From the NCBI GenBank assembly GCA_030544235.1, contig CM060464.1, positions 33,871,602-33,935,601 on the forward strand: a DNA stretch of 64,000 nucleotides, written 5' to 3'. This stretch comes from Lepturacanthus savala. Lineage: Eukaryota > Chordata > Actinopteri > Scombriformes > Trichiuridae. Below, one piece after another: positions 45,332 through 58,753 of the stretch. Position 1 is the stretch's first letter. The number at the start of each line of letters is the position of its first letter. The position numbers and the translations under genes were made by a program. The notes beneath the pieces were generated by a model. That model searched no databases, was not told where the DNA came from, and saw nothing but the letters and a program-made list of their open reading frames with translations.

Positions 45332-48300
45332 TTGGGATCAGAAATTCACCTGGAAAAGCTATTGTTTTCATGTGGTTTGTGTTTTAAAGTTTTTATTGCT
45401 CCATTTGCATTCTCTCGGTCTGAAGAGCACAAAAAGACAAAATGCTATGTAGGCCTAAATCAGTACAATATTTTTATAGAAAATCTTATTTACCTTTTAC
45501 TTTATGTGAAATGGTATAGTTTTGGATCAGAAATTCACCTGGAAAAGCTATTGTTTTCATGTGGTTTGTGTTTTAAAGTTTTTATTGCTCCATTTGCATT
45601 CTCTCGGTCTGAAGAGCACAAAAAGACAAAATGCTATGTAGGCCTAAATAAGTACAATATTTTTATAAACAATCTTATTTACCTTTTACTATATGTAAAA
45701 TGGTATAGTTTGGGATCAGAAATTCACCTGGAAAAGCTATTGTTTTCATGTGGTTTGTGTTTTAAAGTTTTTATTGCTCCATATGCATTCTCTCGGTCTG
45801 AAGAGCACAAAAAGACAAAATGCTATGTAGGCCTAAATCAGTACAATATTTTTACAGAAAATCTCATTTACCATTTACTATATGTAAAATGGTATAGTTT
45901 GGGATCAGAAATTCACCTGGAAAAGCTATTGTTTTCATGTGGTTTGTGTTTTAAAGTTTTTATTGCTCCATATGCATTCTCTCGGTCTGAAGAGCACAAA
46001 AAGACAAAATGCTATGTAGGCCTAAATAAGTACAATATTTTTATAAACAATCTTATTTACCTTTTACTATATGTAAAATGGTATAGTTTGGGATCAGAAA
46101 TTCACCTGGAAAAGCTATTGTTTTCATGTGGTTTGTGTTTTAAAGTTTTTATTGCTCCATATGCATTCTCTCGGTCTGAAGAGCACAAAAAGACAAAATG
46201 CTATGTAGGCCTAAATCAGTACAATATTTTTACAGAAAATCTCATTTACCATTTACTATATGTAAAATGGTATAGTTTGGGATCAGAAATTCACCTGGAA
46301 AAGCTATTGTTTTCATGTGGTTTGTGTTTTAACGTTTTTATTGCTCCATTTGCATTCTCTCGGTCTGAAGAGCACAAAAAGACAAAATGCTATGTAGGCC
46401 TAAATCAGTACAATATTTTTACAGAAAATCTCATTTACCATTTACTATATGTAAAATGGTATAGTTTTGGATCAGAAATTCACCTGGAAAAGCTATTGTT
46501 TTCATGTGGTTTGTGTTTTAAAGTTTTTATTGCTCCATATGCATTCTCTCGGTCTGAAGAGCACAAAAAGACAAAATGCTATGTAGACCTAAATCAGTAC
46601 AATATTTTTATAGAAAATCTTATTTACCTTTTACTTTATCTGAAATGGTATAGTTTTGGATCAGAAATTCACCTGGAAAAGCTATTGTTTTCATGTGGTT
46701 TGTGTTTTAAAGTTTTTATTGCTCCATTTGCATTCTCTCGGTCTGAAGAGCACAAAAAGACAAAATGCTATGTAGGCCTAAATCAGTACAATATTTTTAC
46801 AGAAAATCTCATTTACCATTTACTATATGTGAAATGGTATAGTTTTGGATTAGAAATTCACCTGGAAAAACTATTGTTTTCATGTGGTTTGTGTTTTAAA
46901 GTTTTTATTGCTCCATATGCATTCTCTCGGTCTGAAGAGCACAAAAAGACAAAATGCTATGTAGACCTAAATCAGTACAATATTTTTAGAGAAAATCTTA
47001 TTTACCTTTTACTTTATGTGAAATGGTATAGTTTTGGATCAGAAATTCACCTGGAAAAGCTATTGTTTTCATGTGGTTTGTGTTTTAAAGTTTTTATTGC
47101 TCCATATGCATTCTCTCGGTCTGAAGAGCACAAAAAGACAAAAAGCTATGTAGGCCTAAATAAGTACAATATTTTTATAAACAATCTTATTTACCTTTTA
47201 CTATATGTAAAATGGTATAGTTTGGGATCAGAAATTCACCTGGAAAAGCTATTGTTTTCATGTGGTTTGTGTTTTGAAGTTTTTATTGCTCCATTTGCAT
47301 TCTCTCGGTCTGAAGAGCACAAAAAGACAAAATGCTATGTAGGCCTAAATCAGTACAATATTTTTATAGAAAATCTTATTTACCTTTTACTTTATGTGAA
47401 ATGGTATAGTTTTGGATCAGAAATTCACCTGGAAAAGCTATTGTTTTCATGTGGTTTGTGTTTTAAAGTTTTTATTGCTCCATTTGCATTCTCTCGGTCT
47501 GAAGAGCACAAAAAGACAAAATGCTATGTAGGCCTAAATAAGTACAATATTTTTATAAACAATCTTATTTACCTTTTACTATATGTAAAATGGTATAGTT
47601 TGGGATCAGAAATTCACCTGGAAAAGCTATTGTTTTCATGTGGTTTGTGTTTTAAAGTTTTTATTGCTCCATATGCATTCTCTCGGTCTGAAGAGCACAC
47701 AAAGACAAAATGCTATGTAGGCCTAAATCAGTACAATATTTTTACAGAAAATCTCATTTACCATTTACTATATGTAAAATGGTATAGTTTGGGATCAGAA
47801 ATTCACCTGGAAAAGCTATTGTTTTCATGTGGTTTGTGTTTTAAAGTTTTTATTGCTCCATTTGCATTCTCTCGGTCTGAAGAGCACAAAAAGACAAAAT
47901 GCTATGTAGGCCTAAATCAGTACAATATTTTCATAGAAAATCTCATTTACCTTTTACTTTATGTGAAATGGTATAGTTTTGGATCAGAAATTCACCTGGA
48001 AAAGCTATTGTTTTCATGTGGTTTGTGTTTTAAAGTTTTTATTGCTCCATTTGCATTCTCTCGGTCTGAAGAGCACAAAAAGACAAAATGCTATGTAGGC
48101 CTAAATGAGTACAATATTTTTATAAACAATCTTATTTACCTTTTACTATATGTAAAATTGTATAGTTTGGGATCAGAAATTCACCTGGAAAAGCTATTGT
48201 TTTCATGTGGTTTGTGTTTTAAAGTTTTTATTGCTCCATATGCATTCTCTCGGTCTGAAGAGCACAAAAAGACAAAATGCTATGTAGGCCTAAATCAGTA

Positions 48301-50246
48301 CAATATTTTTACAGAAAATCTCATTTACCATTTACTATATGTAAAATGGTATAGTTTGGGATCAGAAATTCACCTGGAAAAGCTATTGTTTTCATGTGGT
48401 TTGTGTTTTAAAGTTTTTATTGCTCCATTTGCATTCTCTCGGTCTGAAGAGCACAAAAAGACAAAATGCTATGTAGGCCTAAATCAGTACAATATTTTTA
48501 TAGAAAATCTTATTTACCTTTTACTTTATGTGAAATGGTATAGTTTTGGATCAGAAATTCACCTGGAAAAGCTATTGTTTTCATGTGGTTTATGTTTTAA
48601 AGTTTTTATTGCTCCATTTGCATTCTCTCGGTCTGAAGAGCACAAAAAGACAAAATGCTATGTAGGCCTAAATAAGTACAATATTTTTATAAACAATCTT
48701 ATTTACCTTTTACTTTATGTGAAATGGTATAGTTTTGGATCAGAAATTCACCTGGAAAAGCTATTGTTTTCATGTGGTTTGTGTTTTAAAGTTTTTATTG
48801 CTCCATATGCATTCTCTCGGTCTGAAGAGCACAAAAAGACAAAAAGCTATGTAGGCCTAAATCAATACAATATTTTTATAAACAATCTTATTTACCTTTT
48901 ACTTTATGTGAAATGGTATAGTTTTGTTTCAGAAATTCACCTGGAAAAGCTATTGTTTTCATGTGGTTTGTGTTTTAAAGTTTTTATTGCTCCATATGCA
49001 TTCTCTCGGTCTGAAGAGCACAAAAAGACAAAAAGCTATGTAGGCCTAAATCAGTACAATATTTTTATAGAAAATCTTATTTACCTTTTACTTTATGTGA
49101 AATGGTATAGTTTTGGATCAGAAATTCACCTGGAAAAGCTATTGTTTTCATGTGGTTTGTGTTTTAAAGTTTTTATTGCTCCATTTGCATTCTCTCGGTC
49201 TGAAGAGCACAAAAAGACAAAATGCTATGTAGGCCTAAATAAGTACAATATTTTTATAAACAATCTTATTTACCTTTTACTATATGTAAAATGGTATAGT
49301 TTGGGATCAGAAATTCACCTGGAAAAGCTATTGTTTTCATGTGGTTTGTGTTTTAAAGTTTTTATTGCTCCATTTGCATTCTCTCGGTCTGAAGAGCACA
49401 AAAAGACAAAATGCTATGTAGGCCTAAATCAGTACAATATTTTTACAGAAAATCTCATTTACCATTTACTATATGTAAAATGGTATAGTTTTGGATCAGA
49501 AATTCACCTGGAAAATCTATTGTTTTCATGTGGTTTGTGTTTTAAAGTTTTTATTGCTCCATTTGCATTCTGTCGGTCTGAAGAGCACAAAAAGACAAAA
49601 TGCTATGTAGGCCTAAATCAGTACAATATTTTTATAGAAAATCTTATTTACCATTTACTTTATGTGAAATGGTATAGTTTTGGATCAGAAATTCACCTGG
49701 AAAAGCTATTGTTTTCATGTGGTTTGTGTTTTAAAGTTTTTATTGTTCCATTTGCATTCTCTCGGTCTGAAGAGCACAAAAAGACAAAATGCTATGTAGG
49801 CCTAAATCAGTACAATATTTTTACAGAAAATCTCATTTACCATTTACTATATGTGAAATGGTATAGTTTGGGATCAGAAATTCACCTGGAAAAGCTATTG
49901 TTTTCATGTGGTTTGTGTTTTAAAGTTTTTATTGTTCCATTTGCATTCTCTCGGTCTGAAGAGCACAAAAAGACAAAATGCTATGTAGGCCTAAATCAGT
50001 ACAATATTTTTACAGAAAATCTCATTTACCATTTACTATATGTGAAATGGTATAGTTTTGGATTAGAAATTCACCTGGAAAAACTATTGTTTTCATGTGG
50101 TTTGTGTTTTAAAGTTTTTATTGCTCCATATGCATTCTCTCGGTCTGAAGAGCACAAAAAGACAAAATGCTATGTAGGCCTAAATAAGTACAATATTTTT
50201 TATAAACAATCTTATTTACCTTTTACTATATGTAAAATGGTATAGT
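45332..50246 (+). repeat. Higher-order block 8, 26 monomers
   Basis: Starts like block 7, then brings new private variants: 'gttttgaagt' (47271), 'agcacacaaagac' (about 47694), 'ttttcatagaaaatctc' (about 47930), 'aaatgagtac' (about 48104) and 'attgtatag' (about 48157). An extra knuckle of two 'attgttcc' monomers lies at 49741-49935. Its last 20 monomers form part of a 5,293-bp duplication. T6 unit at 50196. Confidence 0.85.
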
Positions 50247-53200
50247 TTGGGATCAGAAATTCACCTGGAAAAGCTATTGTTTTCATGTGGTTTGTGTTTT
50301 AAAGTTTTTATTGCTCCATTTGCATTCTCTCGGTCTGAAGAGCACAAAAAGACAAAATGCTATGTAGGCCTAAATCAGTACAATATTTTTATAGAAAATC
50401 TTATTTACCTTTTACTTTATGTGAAATGGTATAGTTTTGGATCAGAAATTCACCTGGAAAAGCTATTGTTTTCATGTGGTTTGTGTTTTAAAGTTTTTAT
50501 TGCTCCATTTGCATTCTCTCGGTCTGAAGAGCACAAAAAGACAAAATGCTATGTAGGCCTAAATAAGTACAATATTTTTATAAACAATCTTATTTACCTT
50601 TTACTATATGTAAAATGGTATAGTTTGGGATCAGAAATTCACCTGGAAAAGCTATTGTTTTCATGTGGTTTGTGTTTTAAAGTTTTTATTGCTCCATATG
50701 CATTCTCTCGGTCTGAAGAGCACAAAAAGACAAAATGCTATGTAGGCCTAAATCAGTACAATATTTTTACAGAAAATCTCATTTACCATTTACTATATGT
50801 AAAATGGTATAGTTTGGGATCAGAAATTCACCTGGAAAAGCTATTGTTTTCATGTGGTTTGTGTTTTAAAGTTTTTATTGCTCCATATGCATTCTCTCGG
50901 TCTGAAGAGCACAAAAAGACAAAATGCTATGTAGGCCTAAATCAGTACAATATTTTTATAGAAAATCTTATTTACCTTTTACTTTATGTGAAATGGTATA
51001 GTTTTGGATCAGAAATTCACCTGGAAAAGCTATTGTTTTCATGTGGTTTGTGTTTTAAAGTTTTTATTGCTCCATATGCATTCTCTCGGTCTGAAGAGCA
51101 CAAAAAGACAAAATGCTATGTAGGCCTAAATCAGTACAATATTTTTACAGAAAATCTCATTTACCATTTACTATATGTAAAATGGTATAGTTTTGGATCA
51201 GAAATTCACCTGGAAAAGCTATTGTTTTCATGTGGTTTGTGTTTTAAAGTTTTTATTGCTCCATATGCATTCTCTCGGTCTGAAGAGCACAAAAAGACAA
51301 AATGCTATGTAGGCCTAAATAAGTACAATATTTTTATAAACAATCTTATTTACCTTTTACTATATGTAAAATGGTATAGTTTGGGATCAGAAATTCACCT
51401 GGAAAAGCTATTGTTTTCATGTGGTTTGTGTTTTAAAGTTTTTATTGCTCCATTTGCATTCTCTCGGTCTGAAGAGCACAAAAAGACAAAATGCTATGTA
51501 GGCCTAAATCAGTACAATATTTTTACAGAAAATCTCATTTACCATTTACTATATGTGAAATGGTATAGTTTTGGATTAGAAATTCACCTGGAAAAACTAT
51601 TGTTTTCATGTGGTTTGTGTTTTAAAGTTTTTATTGCTCCATTTGCATTCTCTCGGTCTGAAGAGCACAAAAAGACAAAATGCTATGTAGGCCTAAATAA
51701 GTACAATATTTTTATAAACAATCTTATTTACCTTTTACTATATGTAAAATGGTATAGTTTGGGATCAGAAATTCACCTGGAAAAGCTATTGTTTTCATGT
51801 GGTTTGTGTTTTAAAGTTTTTATTGCTCCATATGCATTCTCTCGGTCTGAAGAGCACAAAAAGACAAAATGCTATGTAGACCTAAATCAGTACAATATTT
51901 TTATAGAAAATCTTATTTACCTTTTACTTTATCTGAAATGGTATAGTTTTGGATCAGAAATTCACCTGGAAAAGCTATTGTTTTCATGTGGTTTGTGTTT
52001 TAAAGTTTTTATTGCTCCATTTGCATTCTCTCGGTCTGAAGAGCACAAAAAGACAAAATGCTATGTAGGCCTAAATCAGTACAATATTTTTACAGAAAAT
52101 CTCATTTACCATTTACTATATGTGAAATGGTATAGTTTTGGATTAGAAATTCACCTGGAAAAACTATTGTTTTCATGTGGTTTGTGTTTTAAAGTTTTTA
52201 TTGCTCCATATGCATTCTCTCGGTCTGAAGAGCACAAAAAGACAAAATGCTATGTAGACCTAAATCAGTACAATATTTTTAGAGAAAATCTTATTTACCT
52301 TTTACTTTATGTGAAATGGTATAGTTTTGGATCAGAAATTCACCTGGAAAAGCTATTGTTTTCATGTGGTTTGTGTTTTAAAGTTTTTATTGCTCCATAT
52401 GCATTCTCTCGGTCTGAAGAGCACAAAAAGACAAAAAGCTATGTAGGCCTAAATAAGTACAATATTTTTATAAACAATCTTATTTACCTTTTACTATATG
52501 TAAAATGGTATAGTTTGGGATCAGAAATTCACCTGGAAAAGCTATTGTTTTCATGTGGTTTGTGTTTTGAAGTTTTTATTGCTCCATTTGCATTCTCTCG
52601 GTCTGAAGAGCACAAAAAGACAAAATGCTATGTAGGCCTAAATCAGTACAATATTTTTATAGAAAATCTTATTTACCTTTTACTTTATGTGAAATGGTAT
52701 AGTTTTGGATCAGAAATTCACCTGGAAAAGCTATTGTTTTCATGTGGTTTGTGTTTTAAAGTTTTTATTGCTCCATTTGCATTCTCTCGGTCTGAAGAGC
52801 ACAAAAAGACAAAATGCTATGTAGGCCTAAATAAGTACAATATTTTTATAAACAATCTTATTTACCTTTTACTATATGTAAAATGGTATAGTTTGGGATC
52901 AGAAATTCACCTGGAAAAGCTATTGTTTTCATGTGGTTTGTGTTTTAAAGTTTTTATTGCTCCATATGCATTCTCTCGGTCTGAAGAGCACACAAAGACA
53001 AAATGCTATGTAGGCCTAAATCAGTACAATATTTTTACAGAAAATCTCATTTACCATTTACTATATGTAAAATGGTATAGTTTGGGATCAGAAATTCACC
53101 TGGAAAAGCTATTGTTTTCATGTGGTTTGTGTTTTAAAGTTTTTATTGCTCCATTTGCATTCTCTCGGTCTGAAGAGCACAAAAAGACAAAATGCTATGT

Positions 53201-56200
53201 AGGCCTAAATCAGTACAATATTTTCATAGAAAATCTCATTTACCTTTTACTTTATGTGAAATGGTATAGTTTTGGATCAGAAATTCACCTGGAAAAGCTA
53301 TTGTTTTCATGTGGTTTGTGTTTTAAAGTTTTTATTGCTCCATTTGCATTCTCTCGGTCTGAAGAGCACAAAAAGACAAAATGCTATGTAGGCCTAAATG
53401 AGTACAATATTTTTATAAACAATCTTATTTACCTTTTACTATATGTAAAATTGTATAGTTTGGGATCAGAAATTCACCTGGAAAAGCTATTGTTTTCATG
53501 TGGTTTGTGTTTTAAAGTTTTTATTGCTCCATATGCATTCTCTCGGTCTGAAGAGCACAAAAAGACAAAATGCTATGTAGGCCTAAATCAGTACAATATT
53601 TTTACAGAAAATCTCATTTACCATTTACTATATGTAAAATGGTATAGTTTGGGATCAGAAATTCACCTGGAAAAGCTATTGTTTTCATGTGGTTTGTGTT
53701 TTAAAGTTTTTATTGCTCCATTTGCATTCTCTCGGTCTGAAGAGCACAAAAAGACAAAATGCTATGTAGGCCTAAATCAGTACAATATTTTTATAGAAAA
53801 TCTTATTTACCTTTTACTTTATGTGAAATGGTATAGTTTTGGATCAGAAATTCACCTGGAAAAGCTATTGTTTTCATGTGGTTTATGTTTTAAAGTTTTT
53901 ATTGCTCCATTTGCATTCTCTCGGTCTGAAGAGCACAAAAAGACAAAATGCTATGTAGGCCTAAATAAGTACAATATTTTTATAAACAATCTTATTTACC
54001 TTTTACTTTATGTGAAATGGTATAGTTTTGGATCAGAAATTCACCTGGAAAAGCTATTGTTTTCATGTGGTTTGTGTTTTAAAGTTTTTATTGCTCCATA
54101 TGCATTCTCTCGGTCTGAAGAGCACAAAAAGACAAAAAGCTATGTAGGCCTAAATCAATACAATATTTTTATAAACAATCTTATTTACCTTTTACTTTAT
54201 GTGAAATGGTATAGTTTTGTTTCAGAAATTCACCTGGAAAAGCTATTGTTTTCATGTGGTTTGTGTTTTAAAGTTTTTATTGCTCCATATGCATTCTCTC
54301 GGTCTGAAGAGCACAAAAAGACAAAAAGCTATGTAGGCCTAAATCAGTACAATATTTTTATAGAAAATCTTATTTACCTTTTACTTTATGTGAAATGGTA
54401 TAGTTTTGGATCAGAAATTCACCTGGAAAAGCTATTGTTTTCATGTGGTTTGTGTTTTAAAGTTTTTATTGCTCCATTTGCATTCTCTCGGTCTGAAGAG
54501 CACAAAAAGACAAAATGCTATGTAGGCCTAAATAAGTACAATATTTTTATAAACAATCTTATTTACCTTTTACTATATGTAAAATGGTATAGTTTGGGAT
54601 CAGAAATTCACCTGGAAAAGCTATTGTTTTCATGTGGTTTGTGTTTTAAAGTTTTTATTGCTCCATTTGCATTCTCTCGGTCTGAAGAGCACAAAAAGAC
54701 AAAATGCTATGTAGGCCTAAATCAGTACAATATTTTTACAGAAAATCTCATTTACCATTTACTATATGTAAAATGGTATAGTTTTGGATCAGAAATTCAC
54801 CTGGAAAATCTATTGTTTTCATGTGGTTTGTGTTTTAAAGTTTTTATTGCTCCATTTGCATTCTGTCGGTCTGAAGAGCACAAAAAGACAAAATGCTATG
54901 TAGGCCTAAATCAGTACAATATTTTTATAGAAAATCTTATTTACCATTTACTTTATGTGAAATGGTATAGTTTTGGATCAGAAATTCACCTGGAAAAGCT
55001 ATTGTTTTCATGTGGTTTGTGTTTTAAAGTTTTTATTGTTCCATTTGCATTCTCTCGGTCTGAAGAGCACAAAAAGACAAAATGCTATGTAGGCCTAAAT
55101 CAGTACAATATTTTTACAGAAAATCTCATTTACCATTTACTATATGTGAAATGGTATAGTTTGGGATCAGAAATTCACCTGGAAAAGCTATTGTTTTCAT
55201 GTGGTTTGTGTTTTAAAGTTTTTATTGTTCCATTTGCATTCTCTCGGTCTGAAGAGCACAAAAAGACAAAATGCTATGTAGGCCTAAATCAGTACAATAT
55301 TTTTACAGAAAATCTCATTTACCATTTACTATATGTGAAATGGTATAGTTTTGGATTAGAAATTCACCTGGAAAAACTATTGTTTTCATGTGGTTTGTGT
55401 TTTAAAGTTTTTATTGCTCCATATGCATTCTCTCGGTCTGAAGAGCACAAAAAGACAAAATGCTATGTAGGCCTAAATAAGTACAATATTTTTTATAAAC
55501 AATCTTATTTACCTTTTACTATATGTAAAATGGTATAGTTTGGGATCAGAAATTCACCTGGAAAAGCTATTGTTTTCATGTGGTTTGTGTTTTAAAGTTT
55601 TTATTGCTCCATTTGCATTCTCTCGGTCTGAAGAGCACAAAAAGACAAAATGCTATGTAGGCCTAAATCAGTACAATATTTTTATAGAAAATCTTATTTA
55701 CCTTTTACTTTATGTGAAATGGTATAGTTTTGGATCAGAAATTCACCTGGAAAAGCTATTGTTTTCATGTGGTTTGTGTTTTAAAGTTTTTATTGCTCCA
55801 TTTGCATTCTCTCGGTCTGAAGAGCACAAAAAGACAAAATGCTATGTAGGCCTAAATAAGTACAATATTTTTATAAACAATCTTATTTACCTTTTACTAT
55901 ATGTAAAATGGTATAGTTTGGGATCAGAAATTCACCTGGAAAAGCTATTGTTTTCATGTGGTTTGTGTTTTAAAGTTTTTATTGCTCCATATGCATTCTC
56001 TCGGTCTGAAGAGCACAAAAAGACAAAATGCTATGTAGGCCTAAATCAGTACAATATTTTTACAGAAAATCTCATTTACCATTTACTATATGTAAAATGG
56101 TATAGTTTGGGATCAGAAATTCACCTGGAAAAGCTATTGTTTTCATGTGGTTTGTGTTTTAAAGTTTTTATTGCTCCATATGCATTCTCTCGGTCTGAAG

Positions 56201-57051
56201 AGCACAAAAAGACAAAATGCTATGTAGGCCTAAATCAGTACAATATTTTTATAGAAAATCTTATTTACCTTTTACTTTATGTGAAATGGTATAGTTTTGG
56301 ATCAGAAATTCACCTGGAAAAGCTATTGTTTTCATGTGGTTTGTGTTTTAAAGTTTTTATTGCTCCATATGCATTCTCTCGGTCTGAAGAGCACAAAAAG
56401 ACAAAATGCTATGTAGGCCTAAATCAGTACAATATTTTTACAGAAAATCTCATTTACCATTTACTATATGTAAAATGGTATAGTTTTGGATCAGAAATTC
56501 ACCTGGAAAAGCTATTGTTTTCATGTGGTTTGTGTTTTAAAGTTTTTATTGCTCCATATGCATTCTCTCGGTCTGAAGAGCACAAAAAGACAAAATGCTA
56601 TGTAGGCCTAAATAAGTACAATATTTTTATAAACAATCTTATTTACCTTTTACTATATGTAAAATGGTATAGTTTGGGATCAGAAATTCACCTGGAAAAG
56701 CTATTGTTTTCATGTGGTTTGTGTTTTAAAGTTTTTATTGCTCCATTTGCATTCTCTCGGTCTGAAGAGCACAAAAAGACAAAATGCTATGTAGGCCTAA
56801 ATCAGTACAATATTTTTACAGAAAATCTCATTTACCATTTACTATATGTGAAATGGTATAGTTTTGGATTAGAAATTCACCTGGAAAAACTATTGTTTTC
56901 ATGTGGTTTGTGTTTTAAAGTTTTTATTGCTCCATTTGCATTCTCTCGGTCTGAAGAGCACAAAAAGACAAAATGCTATGTAGGCCTAAATAAGTACAAT
57001 ATTTTTATAAACAATCTTATTTACCTTTTACTATATGTAAAATGGTATAGT
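46466..57051 (+). repeat. 5,293-bp tandem duplication (28 monomers plus 1 base), two copies
   Basis: Copy 1 is about 46466-51758 and copy 2 about 51759-57051, boundaries good to one monomer. All private variants of block 8 recur at +5,293 (for example 'gttttgaagt' at 47271 and 52564; 'ctgtcgg' at 49570 and 54863; T6 at 50196 and 55489). Block 10 repeats the first eight monomers of block 9. I saw no fixed difference between the copies at the sites compared. Confidence 0.85.
50247..55539 (+). repeat. Higher-order block 9, 28 monomers
   Basis: Its first eight monomers differ in order from block 8 but equal those of block 10; its last 20 equal the last 20 of block 8. T6 unit at 55489. Confidence 0.85.
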
Positions 57052-58753
57052 TTGGGATCAGAAATTCACCTGGAAAAGCTATTGTTTTCATGTGGTTTGT
57101 GTTTTAAAGTTTTTATTGCTCCATTTGCATTCTCTCGGTCTGAAGAGCACAAAAAGACAAAATGCTATGTAGGCCTAAATCAGTACAATATTTTTACAGA
57201 AAATCTCATTTACCATTTACTATATGTAAAATGGTATAGTTTTGGATCAGAAATTCACCTGGAAAAGCTATTGTTTTCATGTGGTTTGTGTTTTAAAGTT
57301 TTTATTGCTCCATATGCATTCTCTCGGTCTGAAGAGCACAAAAAGACAAAATGCTATGTAGACCTAAATCAGTACAATATTTTTATAGAAAATCTTATTT
57401 ACCTTTTACTTTATCTGAAATGGTATAGTTTTGGATCAGAAATTCACCAAGAAAAGCTATTGTTTTCATGTGGTTTGTGTTTTAAAGTTTTTATTGCTCC
57501 ATTTGCATTCTCTCGGTCTGAAGAGCACAAAAAGACAAAATGCTATGTAGGCCTAAATCAGTACAATATTTTTACAGAAAATCTCATTTACCATTTACTA
57601 TATGTGAAATGGTATAGTTTTGGATCAGAAATTCACCTGGAAAAGCTATTGTTTTCATGTGGTTTGTGTTTTAAAGTTTTTATTGCTCCATATGCATTCT
57701 CTCGGTCTGAAGAGCACAAAAAGACAAAATGCTATGTAGACCTAAATCAGTACAATATTTTTAGAGAAAATCTTATTTACCTTTTACTTTATGTGAAATG
57801 GTATAGTTTTGGATCAGAAATTCACCTGGAAAAGCTATTGTTTTCATGTGGTTTGTGTTTTAAAGTTTTTATTGCTCCATATGCATTCTCTCGGTCTGAA
57901 GAGCACAAAAAGACAAAAAGCTATGTAGGCCTAAATAAGTACAATATTTTTATAAACAATCTTATTTACCTTTTACTATATGTAAAATGGTATAGTTTGG
58001 GATCAGAAATTCACCTGTAAAAGCTATTGTTTTCATGTGGTTTTTTTTTAAAAGTTTTTATTGCTCCATTTGCATTCTCTCGGTCTGAAGAGCACAAAAA
58101 CACAAAATGCTATGTAGGCCTAAATCAGTACAATATTTTTATAGAAAATCTTATTTACCTTTTACTTTATGTGAAATGGTATAGTTTTGGATCAGAAATT
58201 CACCTGGAAAAGCTATTGTTTTCATGTGGTTTGTGTTTTAAAGTTTTTATTGCTCCATATGCATTCTCTCGGTCTGAAGAGCACAAAAAGACAAAATGCT
58301 ATGTAGGCCTAAATCAGTACAATATTTTCATAGAAAATCTTATTTACCTTTTACTATATTTAAAATGGTATAGTTTGGGATCAGAAATTCACCTGGAAAA
58401 GCTATTGTTTTCATGTGGTTTGTGTTTTAAAGTTTTTATTGCTCCATTTGCATTCTCTCGGTCTGAAGAGCACAAAAAGACAAAATGCTATGTAGGCCTA
58501 AATCAGTACAATATTTTTATAGAAAATCTTATTTACCTTTTACTATATGTAAAATGGTATAGTTTGGGATCAGAAATTCACCTGGAAAAGCTATTGTTTT
58601 CATGTGGTTTGTGTTTTAAAGTTTTTATTGCTCCATTTGCATTCTCTCGGTCTGAAGAGCACAAAAAGACAAAATGCTATGTAGGCCTAAATCAGTACAA
58701 TATTTTTTATAGAAAATCTTATTTACCTTTTACTTTATGTGAAATGGTATAGT
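55540..58753 (+). repeat. Higher-order block 10, 17 monomers, locally damaged
   Basis: Contains a private 'caccaagaaaag' variant (about 57446), shared with about 60473. Near 58015-58052 one monomer has a G-to-T change making TAA and a T-run in place of 'tgtgttttaa'. Ends with a T6 unit at 58703. Confidence 0.8.
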
